In this document: positions 12,976-21,650 of the stretch, in pieces
Layout of the letters: each line of letters begins with the position of its first letter
Position numbering within the stretch: the stretch's first letter is position 1
Source of the DNA: Poa pratensis
Lineage: Eukaryota > Streptophyta > Magnoliopsida > Poales > Poaceae
DNA: 64,000 nt
Assembly: GCA_947311845.1 (NCBI GenBank)
Contig: CAMZMU010000063.1
Location: 54,224,064 to 54,288,063, forward strand
Direction: 5' to 3'
Position numbers and translations under genes: made by a program
Notes under the pieces: model-generated
What the model was told of the DNA's origin: nothing
Databases searched by the model: none
The model's input: the letters and a program-made list of their open reading frames with translations, nothing else

Positions 12976-13452
12976 CTATATATGCAGCTCCTTCATGGCC
13001 CTTTTCTTTGCTTTCCACACTGTTGTATAATTCAGCTTAATGGGGTATCTATTTTCCAAATATGCTTTCAGTTTCTTTACAGTGGTGTTTGGTGTCTTGG
13101 CTAAAATTGGCTTGATTTTCTCTGCAACCCAAAGTTGTGAAGTCATGGTTGAAACTTTCTCTGAAGTTGTAATACAAGTATGTGCTTTTGGAATTTGATT
13201 CACCCTTATTGTACTTCCATCTGGTTGGCGTCTAGCAGATATATACCACGGGCATGGCTTGTCACCACCATCAAAACCAACGCACCTTGCATAGAACTTC
13301 TTTTTATCTGTCCACATTCTCTTGGTTTCGATCCCATGTTTGACTGCATAAGTCATGAAACACATCCTAAACTCATGCATGCTTGGAAATAATCTTCCTA
13401 CCTCTATAACTGGATTTTCTTTGTCATAAACATCATTTCTTGTAATGACCAA
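12976..13452 (-). pseudogene. MuDR-type transposase, N-terminal DNA-binding domain only
   Basis: The minus-strand frame contains the plant MuDR N-terminal domain: EVGRLFPSMHEFRMCFMTYA, then KKKFYARCVGFDG, CPWYISARR and IPKAHTC. The zinc-coordinating Cys/His pattern is visible. The frame stays open upstream of 13452 to about 13503, so the true start is uncertain. It stops just after KKRAMKELHI, where a full transposase would enter the catalytic DDE region. Arrays and spacer follow instead. The catalytic domain and the SWIM zinc finger are absent, so the element is non-autonomous. Confidence 0.85.
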
Positions 13453-13892
13453 ATTAGAGCTGCCATTTATATCAACTGTATTGTCCTCGTCTCCCCTGTT
13501 TTTTGATGGCGGCGGTCACTGTGAGCTAGCGGAAGTAGACGAGGCTCAAATCAAATCAAATACAAGGTGCAGAGATGCGGGAAGTACCTAATAGAAGTTA
13601 CTTCTCGCGGCTCCATCTCGTTCCCCTCGTTCAGCACACCCGCTGCCACTCTCTACTGATTCAAATGGAAAGCTCAGATCTAAATTGAGAAGGATGGTGG
13701 GGGATTAGGCTTCCAAATGCCACTCACCACGTTCGCCGTTGAATGAAAGTGCCGGCGCCTTCGAGAATTTGCGTAGGGAAGGAGGGGACAGCTCCGCCGC
13801 CGCCGGAGAAGAACGTCAGCTCGTCAGCTACAGGGGAGGGGAGAGACACGCGCGCTTGATCGGAAACGGGTTTTGTGTTGACTCGGTCTCGG

Positions 13893-14117
13893 ATTTGAGC
13901 CTGTAAGATTTGAGCCCCACTTGTAAGATTTGAGCCCCACCTGTAAGATTTGAGCCCCACCTGTAAGATGCGGGCTCCAAATGTAAGATGCTGGCCCCAC
14001 CTGTAAGATTTGAGCCCCACCTGTTAGATGCGGGCTCCACATGTAAGATGCTGGCCCCACCTATAAGATGCGGGCTCTGCCTGTAAGATGCTGGCCCCAC
14101 CTGTAAGATGCAAGCCC
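13893..14117 (+). repeat. 20-bp tandem repeats near the MULE 3' end
   Basis: About eleven units of the form TTGAGCCCCACCTGTAAGAT are present with point variation. The core CCCACCTGTAAG also occurs twice in inverted orientation near the other end of the element (about 9552-9586). This makes it a subterminal motif shared by both ends. Confidence 0.88.
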
Positions 14118-14287
14118 TCCCTTCCACTAACGGCGACGGACGGAATCCGGCCTCAGCAGGTCGTTTTGTCCTCCGCAGAGCTGCTGCGCACGAAGTAGTG
14201 GCAAAACTGAGGACGATTTCACTCTAGGGGCAAAACTGAGCATAGCGAGCCCTCTAGTGGCAAAAGGATAATTAACCCTAAAATATA

Positions 14288-15212
14288 AAGTATGGTGTCA
14301 TCCATGATTCTCGTGTTTTGTGAGACTTATGGGTTACACTCATGCAGATGTGTGCCCCATAGGTAGGTATTTTGTTTACATCTTGCCTTGAACTTAGTTA
14401 ACTTGATCATGTTGGACAAACTTTAATTGCTAAAACTAAACTTGCAAATGCAAGGGAAGTCTCACTAAATAAAATGAGAAACAATATGAAGCTGTGGTAA
14501 GGATAATAAGTCTTATACGATAAATAGTTGAGAAGAGGAGGATGACAAGGGGATATGAGATACTCTTGTTCTTTTGGTAATTCTAGGTATAAACTGAATG
14601 GTGGTCATGGGTATTTCAATACATATGCCATATGGAAAAGTGTTTGAAAGGTCGGCACCCGAGGATTCGGCTAGCCATGGAAAGTGATTAAGCAAAGGTT
14701 GTTATATGGCATATGACATGATTGAAAGACCCATGAATAAGGTTTATAATGATTACCAAAAGTGCAAGACCGTTAACTGATAACCATTGAAAGTGGCGAA
14801 AGTTCTTGACAAAGTCAAAATAGTCATGTCTATCTTGTCATTTAAGCTATCCTCTTCTCTAACTATTTGTTCTATGAGACTTATCCTCATTGCAAAGGCA
14901 TATTCAAGGTTATTAAAGCTGGTAAAAAGCCATGCAAAGTCGTCAAAGATGACTGAATATTTTTGTTAATTTGAAATATGTTCAATTGTCCAACATGCAA
15001 TGGTTATTTCTGTTCAAAAGTAAGGGGTATGTGATAATATCTACTTATGTAGCCCACATTTGCGTGGCTGTGATTTATATCTCCTTATGAACAAGTGAAT
15101 ATGCATAAGTTGAAGATGTTATGCTTGTATTTTGTTGTCAACCGTAGGCTCACTGATGCATGATCATGATCTATTCGCTTATTTGCTCGAGGACGAGCAA
15201 GCTTGGGGGAGT
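14288..15212 (+). other. 3' internal region of the Athila-like element with polypurine tract
   Basis: This is unassigned AT-rich internal sequence without a convincing reading frame. It continues the element across the MULE insertion. It ends in GCTTGGGGGAGT (15201-15212), a purine-rich tract directly before the 3' LTR and the expected plus-strand primer. Confidence 0.75.
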
Positions 15213-16582
15213 TGATACGTGCATTTTGCATCATCATTATTTACACTTATTTGCATCATATAGGATCATATTTGCCTCGATACAACATTATTCTTGCATA
15301 ATTAGATGATTTACGGGACTTTCCTACAAAGTCCCTTTCATTGGTATTTAATTTCTGGGAGGCAGAAAACCTCCTTTTTCATGTTTTTGCTGTTTCAGGA
15401 CCTTCTGGACGTCAATAAATCGAAGGAAAAATACCTGATCATTTTTTCATCTGGAGAATCAACCTGGGCCAAAGAAGCACGTGAGAGGAGGCCCGAGGCG
15501 CCCAATAGGTGGGCCCACGCGCCCAGTAAGGGTGGGCGCGTGGACCATGCCCTTGGGGCCCTCGAGCGTCGTCTCGGCCTCTCCTTTTTACAGCCGCCTC
15601 CGTCTCGAAAGAAAACCTACGCCATAATTTTCCCACGATTTACAGAGGCGGCGGCGGAGGCGATAGTCTTCTCCTACTCCGGGAGAGGGCAGATCCTGCT
15701 GCGCCGGAGCCTCCAGTGAGGGGGAAATCGACACCACCATCATCTCCTCTACTCCTAGGCGTAGGGGGAGGCATCTACATCAACATCTCCACCAACATCA
15801 GCACCATCTCCATCACCATCTCCAAGATCCACTCTGTTCCCCTCATATTTTGTGATTGATTGAACACGGATATTGTTTTAAGGGCTATTTTGCCATGTGT
15901 ATGTGGTCAAGTTTTTATATTTTATATTGTTCTATGATGGTTTTATGCGAACGTCGACTGCATATTACTTCACCTATATGGGCTCATAGGAGAATACTTC
16001 AATGCAATGATGGGGGTTGGAGTTACGGAATTGACAGTAATCGTTCTCCATCACTTTGATTTGCATTGGAGGGATTATATGTCGGGGACCAGTGATCTTA
16101 ATGCTATGGTGGGATATTTATATCTTAATACATAATAGATGCTCATGGAAATGGCTCTAGTGACCATCATAAGTGGTGTGTTTTGCTCATAGAAATATGG
16201 CAGCACCTAATTTAGGCTCTGCCCTAAAAGAATGAAACTTGACAACATGCACACTATTTTTATAACGAAATCTACATGCCATGCATATCCATGCCGCCCT
16301 AAGGAACGCTTGTTTTACATAAGTTCACACACAACACTCTTGAGCTTGTCCTCTTACTGAGTAGAGGATTGGGCTTTTCTCTCATTGACAGCATTTACTT
16401 ATTGCAATTTAATTTCAGCAACTTTATTTCCTTGCAAACTATAAACCAAAAACCCAAATTACTGCATTTACACTTGTTTCTTTTGTCAAATTCGCTAATC
16501 AATACCCTCAGCTCCTCGTGGGTTCGACAACCTTTCTTATTGAAAAGTACTACAATTGATCTCCTGCACTTGGGAGCCATCA
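15213..16582 (+). repeat. 3' LTR of the Athila-like element
   Basis: This is a 1370-bp copy of the 5' LTR with the same termini. It lacks about 160 bp present in the 5' LTR; the junction is at about 15889-15893, where short ATTT stretches flank the missing segment. Confidence 0.92.
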
Positions 16583-18303
16583 CCCGCTTCGCCGTCGGTT
16601 GTCATGCCGTCTGCACCGCCGTCGCCAGCACCCGCCTCTCCTCCTGGTGTTACCACCAGACTTATGCGTGGTGTTCTCCAGACTAAAAAGCGGACTGATG
16701 GTACTGGCGCTTGGAATGCGTCTCGGGTTGTTTTTCTTGTTCATAATGAGCCCCGCAATCATCAAGATGCTATGACTTGTGCTCACTGGCGTGCTGCCAT
16801 GGAGACTGAATATTCTGCTCTCCAAGCCAACAAGACTTGGCGACTAGTTCCTCCTCGCCATGGAATTAATATCATTGACTGCAAGTGGGTATTCAAGATC
16901 AAGCAGAAATCTGATGGTACTATTGAGAGATACAAAGCACGTTTGGTTGCAAAGGGGTTTAAGCAGCGATATGGACTTGACTATGAGGATACATTCAGCC
17001 CTATTGTCAAGCCCACTACTATTCAGTTACTGCTATCTATGCCTCTTGCACGTGGATGGCATCTTCGGCAGCTACATATTCAGAATGCTTTCTTGCATGG
17101 TGTTCTTTAGGAGGAGGTATACATGCGTCAGCCCCTGGTTTTGAGGATTCATCATGTCCTGGTTACATCTGTCGACTCGATAAGGCTCTCTATAGACTGA
17201 AACAGGCTCCTCGTGCTTGGCATGCTCGCTTGAGTGCTGTTCTTTCTGGTCTTGGGTTTGTTGCATCTACTGCTGACACTTCCCTCTTTATTCTTGAGAG
17301 GCCTGAGATCAATATATTCTTGCTTGTCTATGTTGATGATATTATTGTGGTGAGTTCCTCCTCTACTGCTACGTATCGCCTCCTTGTTCAGCTGGGGTCC
17401 TCGTTTGCTCTCAAGGATCTTGGTGAGCTCCATTATTTTCTTGGTATTGAGGTGAAGCGTTCTCCTGGCTGCCTTCACTTGAGTCAGCAGAAGTATGTGT
17501 CTGAGCTCCTCCGACGTGGTGGTCTGTTAAAGTTTGCCCCTATGACTACTCCTATGGCTTCTACTGATAAGCTGAGTTCTGTCGATGGCACTTTACTTTC
17601 AGCAGATGAGTCAACTCGTTATCGCAGCAATGTTGGTGGTTTGCAGTATCTTACTATGACCCGGCCTGATCTTGCCTTTGCGGTGAATAAGGTGTGTCAG
17701 TTTCTCTCTGCCCCTCGTTGTACTCACTGGGCAGCAGTGAAGCGTATTTTGCGATATGTTCATGGTACACTGACATGTGGTCTGCATCTGAGACGGCCTA
17801 CGTCGCCTCCTGATATTTTGTCCGCCTTTTCTGACGCGGATTGGGCTGGTAATTCTGATGATCGGCGATCAACCAGGGGATATGCCATCTTCTATGGTGG
17901 TAATTTGATTTCTTGGAGTGCTAGAAAGCAAGCTACACTGTCTTGTTCTAGTACTGAATCTGAGTATAAGGCGATTGCTAATGCCACTGCAGAATTGATA
18001 TGGGTGCAAGCCTTGCTAGCTGAACTTGGTGTTCCTCATCGTTGTCCACCGGTGCTATGGTGTGACAATATTGGTGCAACGTTCCTTTCTTCGAACCCAG
18101 TATTTCATGCACGGACTAAACACATTGAGGTGGATTTTCACTTTGTTCGAGAAAGAGTTGCGCATAAGAAGTTGCAAATCCGGTTCATATCATCCAAGGA
18201 TCAGTTGGCAGACATATTTACTAAACCCCTCCCGTTACCATTGTTTCAGTTCTGTAGACATAATCTCAATATTTGTACCCATGTTGAGATTGAGGGAGGG
18301 TGA
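16583..18303 (+). pseudogene. copia A reverse transcriptase and RNase H (stop and frameshift)
   Basis: RT begins with the [13 protein letters not shown] and [10 protein letters not shown] segments and continues to [13 protein letters not shown] follows at 17108-17110, then a one-base loss near 17127 shifts the frame. From there the frame stays open to 18303, with the catalytic YVDDIIVV (about 17329-17352), [13 protein letters not shown], and RNase H motifs [23 protein letters not shown] and [12 protein letters not shown]. The last ADIFTKPLP segment is the typical copia C-terminus. Two lesions make the copy inactive, but domain order and length are normal. Confidence 0.9.
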
Positions 18304-18431
18304 TAGACGTATTTGTATAGGACTCTAACCCCTGTGTACTTGTACCTGTATTGTAACTCTACCCCCCCTATATAATGAGATAGGTCGGACCCTTTGAGGT
18401 ACCGTGCAATACCCCTACACATTATTTCTCA
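18301..18431 (+). repeat. 3' LTR of copia A
   Basis: TGATAGACG starts directly after the purine tract GAGATTGAGGGAGGG (18286-18300). A TG...CA unit of 131 bp ending ATTTCTCA fits a small copia LTR and contains a TATA-like TATATAAT. The matching 5' LTR lies outside the window, so the boundary at 18431 is inferred from the termini. Confidence 0.65.
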
Positions 18432-18544
18432 TAGGGGGAGTACGGATTTGAACGAATAGCGTTCAAATCCGTTTAAATTTATGTTTTTTTAGAATTTGGC
18501 CAAAATAGGCCGTATGTAATGAACTATGTTAATATTTAAATTCT

Positions 18545-18815
18545 CGCTCAAATTTGCTCCCTGCCCCAGTTGGGTTGCCCTCCTCGCCGGCCCGGACAAG
18601 AGCCCACGGACTCGACACAAACGACCGGATCGGACCGATCCGGAGTCCTAAATGCGTCGGGCCGTTGGGTATACTCTTAGAGCATACCCAATGGGCCGAC
18701 CCATTTAGGACTCCGGATCGGTCCGTTTCGGTCCGTTTGGGTCGGCTCCGTGGCCTCCTGTCCGCGTCAGCTAAGAGGCCAACCCAACGGGGCCAGAGGG
18801 AGCAATTTTTTTAGC
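18545..18815. repeat. long inverted repeat: head-to-head termini of two related TIR elements
   Basis: The reverse complement of about 18545-18676 matches 18680-18815 through terminal and subterminal sequence. The two arms are separated only by TTA (18677-18679). The left arm is therefore the end of a second, oppositely oriented copy of the element that starts at 18680. Its remainder is missing or lies beyond the copia LTR. Confidence 0.75.
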
Positions 18816-19546
18816 TTCTCACTGTAGATGGGGCCACATGTCATACAAACCTACAGGTTACTCACACCACCGTCGCCATGGGGAGGCCACCGCCGTCGCC
18901 GGCGCCGCCACGGTGCCGCGCCGCGCCCCAGGCCACTGAACCGCCGTCTCGTGCCTCCCTAGCCTCTATTCCCTCCATTCCCCACCTCCATGGCTGCCTT
19001 TCCCCACCTCCATGGCCACCGCGAGCTCGGGCAAGCCAAGGCGGAGGGAGAGAGCGGCGGCGAGGCGGAGGGAGAAAGCGGCGTCGCGGCGAGGGGAAGA
19101 GAGCGGCGGCGCGACGAGGGGGAGAGAGCGGCGGCGAGGCGGAGGGAGAGAGCGTCGGCGCGGGGAGACGGGGAGAGCCGGCGGCGCGCGGCGAGGGGAG
19201 AGCCGGGGGCGGGGGCGGGGGGAGGGAGAGCCGGCGCCGACGGCTCTGTGGGGGCGCGGGTGAGCCGGACGTGGGAGAGATGAAGGAGAGAGAGAGGAGA
19301 AGTGGGGTAGGTGGTGTTTTGGCCCACTGACAGCGGGCCAGGCCGGACGTGGGGAAGGACAGTTTTTCTGTCCGCGCGGACACGAGGAGGAGCAGTCGCT
19401 GTCCAGATTTGGGCCGCGAATGCGTCGGTCCGCGGCGAGCGGACGCTATGGGTCGCCCCATTGGGTGGCCCATTCTGGAACCTCCTGTCTGTCCGAACCA
19501 TTTCGGACATGAACAGTGCAAATGGGTCGGCCCGTTGGGTGTGCTC
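18680..19546. mobile_element. PIF-Harbinger-like TIR element, non-autonomous
   Basis: The terminal inverted repeats start GAGCATACCCAATGGGCC and GAGCACACCCAACGGGCC, about 27 bp with few mismatches. They are flanked by TTA on both sides (18677-18679 and 19547-19549), the classic PIF-Harbinger target. The 867-bp interior is very GC-rich and low in complexity. Frames are open on both strands, but no transposase motif is seen. Confidence 0.8.
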
Positions 19547-19549
19547 TTA

Positions 19550-20166
19550 ACGTTATTTTGGCTTGCTTTTCTTTCCACCAAACTTTGTGCACCGGATGCG
19601 TGTTCGTATTACACACAGAGAGGGAACCGTCATCTCACGTTCATGTATAATTGACAGACTAATTAGCAATTTAGCATGCAATACAATTGGCCGTCCCTGC
19701 CTAGTGGGCATATGTGATCTACCCATGTGACGGTAAAAATGTCAGTGGTGAAAAGAAAAGTGCAGCGAGACAACAGGGTACAAAATGGCAATGTGGGCTC
19801 CTGTGGGCATGTCAGGGCCCTAATTTTCACACTCTTTCTCACCTTCCCATGTGCATCATTCAGCCTGCAGCTAGAACAAAGTAGAACCAAGCCCTCCCTT
19901 CTCATGTCAATTGCCCAAGCTTGGACAGAAACGAGAGAAGGGATGTTTTTCACTTTGTTAATGAAGGGGCGAAATGTACAACAGCTTTTTGCACGTACAC
20001 TAGATCAACTCAACAAAATTCTGAAAAGTTTTGTCCATTTAACTAGAAGGAAATCAGATGAAACATAAATTTATGTAGAGTGCATGTTGCAGAGTACATG
20101 CGTCCGTGGCGAGCGAGCGCCCGCTGCGACGTCCACGTTCTTCCAACATTCAAACAGGAGGCATGA
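19550..20166. other. unassigned spacer
   Basis: This is non-repetitive-looking sequence between two TIR elements. Only short open frames without recognisable motifs are present. Confidence 0.5.
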
Positions 20167-21313
20167 GGGCATCTCCACCGGGCCGGCCTATCTTGTCCTG
20201 ACCTGTACGAATCGGTCGGGTGGACAGAATTTGGCCCGCGCGGTCGTCCAGCGGTGCGACCCATCCGGACGTCTCTGTCCGGCCCGACGCATCCTGGACC
20301 CAAATTTGGGTCGCCGATGCGTCGAGCCGGACAGGCCAGGACACCCGAGCTGTCCTCCCTCCCCCTCAGCCTGCCCACATGCTAGTCAAACGAAGCATTC
20401 TTTTTCTTCTCTCTCTCCCCGTCGCAGCTTCTTCCTCTCCCGTGGTCTCCCGGCCTGCACCTACCGCCGGCCCAGTCGAGCTCCGCCGCCGCGCCTCCGC
20501 CGGTGCCGCGCCGCGCCGCCCACCTCCGCAGCCGCAGGGAGATCAGCCGTCACCGCCCTATCCGTCCCCGCCCAGAACATCTCATCCACATCCATCCCCT
20601 TCCACACGCTGTGCACCTCTCTGACTTCCCTCACCACGCTCTCCCTTCCGGCGAACGCGCTCGCGGGCGGCATCACCGGCGTCACGGCGTGCGCGGGGCT
20701 GGAGGAGCTCACCCTCTCCGTGAACGCCTTCTCCGGCGCAAAATCTCCCAGCTCGTGGACCTCCAGTCCCTCGAGCTCTACAACAACTCGTTCACCGGCG
20801 CGCTCCCGCAGGGGTTCGGAAAGCTGACGAACCTCCGGTTCCTCGACGCGTCCATGAACTCGCTCACCGGCGACCTCTCCGAGCTCCGGTCCCTCACCCG
20901 GCTGATCTCCCTGCAGCCGCTGCGCCGCCCAGCCTCCGCGCCCCGCCATGCCGCACCGAGGTCGCCGATGAGCCCCGCCGCGCGGCTCGCCTGCCCGAGC
21001 TCCTCCGTGTCCGCCCCGGCCTGGCCGCGCCGCCCCTCCGCTCGCCTCGACCCGGCCGGAGCTCGCCTCCCCCTGGCCGCGCCGCCCCTCGGCTCACCGC
21101 CGCTCGCCTCGACCTGAAGGCAAAAAATGCATCGCAGTTTCAGACTAGGGAGGAAGGCAAAGAAAAAAACACTGGGCCGGTTGGAGGACAAAATAGGTCG
21201 CCCCGCTGTGCGAGCCGCGCAGATAGGCCGGACAGGCCGACCCAAACGGTCCGTTTGCGGACCAAAACGGACAAAAACGACCACCGCGATGCGTCGCCCC
21301 GGTGGAGATGCCC
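20167..21313. mobile_element. PIF-Harbinger-like TIR element carrying gene fragments
   Basis: The ends read GGGCATCTCCACCGGG and, inverted, the same sequence, about 18 bp. The flanking trinucleotides are TGA on the left and TCA on the right, so the target duplication is not identical and may be mutated. The subterminal sequence (for example ATTTGGGTCGCCGATGCGTC) resembles that of the 18680 element. The interior contains LRR receptor fragments at 20557-20916 and no transposase. Confidence 0.7.
20557..20916 (+). pseudogene. captured LRR receptor-kinase gene fragments (two blocks)
   Basis: Block one (about 20557-20738) encodes leucine-rich-repeat sequence with SLTTLSLPANALAGGI and GLEELTLSVNAFSGA. 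Block two (20740-20916) is in another frame and encodes DLQSLELYNNSFTGALPQGF and TNLRFLDASMNSLTGDL. Both match the LxxLxLxxNxLxG consensus of plant extracellular LRRs. From memory of the family they resemble a HAIKU2-type receptor kinase ectodomain. The blocks come from separated parts of such a gene, joined by a deletion. No signal peptide, transmembrane segment or kinase domain is present. Confidence 0.7.
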
Positions 21314-21374
21314 TCAATCCCACAGCGTCCCTGTCTCTCCAACTTTTTATGGCAAGGCACGCCAACCCACGCTT

Positions 21375-21650
21375 CAAATTTTGTTTTTGCCACACTAGTT
21401 TTTGCCCATTTTGCTTTTGCCACTCTAAATTTTGACATTTTGCTTTTGCCATTTTGAGTGGCAAAAGCAAAACAAAAAAATGAACAGTAGGGGCAAAAGC
21501 AAAACAAAATTTCACCGTTTCCATTTTGTTTTTGCCCCACAAAGGGCAAAAACGAAATGTGACCAGGAACTGTCAGGGTAAAAGCAAAATGTCAAAATTT
21601 AGAGTGGCAAAAGCAAAATGGGCAAAAACTAGTGTGGCAAAAACAAATTT
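21375..21650. mobile_element. foldback MITE
   Basis: Arms of about 75 bp (21375-21450 and 21577-21650) are inverted copies built on the words TTTTGCTTTTGCCA and TTTTTGCCACACTAG. A further palindromic word lies in the centre. There is no coding capacity, and the target duplication could not be fixed. Confidence 0.7.

Larger units (their letters stand above)
9402..14278. mobile_element. Mutator-like element (MULE) with truncated transposase
   Basis: The element has near-identical terminal inverted repeats of about 55 bp (9402-9456 and 14224-14278), each starting GGGTTA. It is flanked by an exact 9-bp duplication TAAAATATA (9393-9401 and 14279-14287), the size expected for Mutator. It sits inside the 3' internal region of the Athila-like element, whose sequence rejoins cleanly across the duplication. 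It contains a broken coiled-coil gene on the minus strand (10074-10571), a 329-bp tandem array, a 23-bp array, a MuDR-type transposase N-terminal domain on the minus strand (12976-13452) and a 20-bp array. AT-rich duplications occur near 9620-9850. Confidence 0.93.
2031..16582 (+). mobile_element. Athila-like Ty3/gypsy LTR retrotransposon (complete, decayed)
   Basis: Both LTRs begin TGATACG and end GCCATCA. The flanking pentamer CCCGC (2026-2030, 16583-16587) is an exact target duplication. A primer-binding-like site starting TGGCGCCGTTGCCGGGGA follows the 5' LTR, and a purine tract precedes the 3' LTR. Internal order is gag, protease, RT, RNase H, integrase (gypsy order), then a long 3' region as in Athila-type elements. 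A 4.9-kb Mutator-like element (9402-14278) has inserted into the 3' internal region. All coding domains carry stops or frameshifts. The family name within the Triticeae was not assigned. Confidence 0.93.
1..18431 (+). mobile_element. Ty1/copia retrotransposon A, split by a nested gypsy element
   Basis: The 5' part (1-2030) carries the end of gag, protease and integrase. The 3' part (16583-18303) carries reverse transcriptase and RNase H, followed by a polypurine tract and a short LTR. Domain order gag-PR-IN-RT-RH is diagnostic of copia elements. The two halves join exactly at the duplicated pentamer CCCGC (2026-2030 and 16583-16587). Removing the insert together with one CCCGC keeps the integrase frame open into the RT region, so the halves were one reading frame. 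The 5' LTR lies upstream of the window. Confidence 0.93.

Noticed and set aside
12781..14117. Regular short repeats that could suggest a CRISPR array
   Set aside because: The units are contiguous without unique spacers and lie in a plant Mutator-like element.
18862..19581. 239-codon minus-strand frame and overlapping plus-strand frames in GC-rich DNA
   Set aside because: Several overlapping frames are open at once in low-complexity Arg/Pro/Ser sequence inside a TIR element. No domain is visible.
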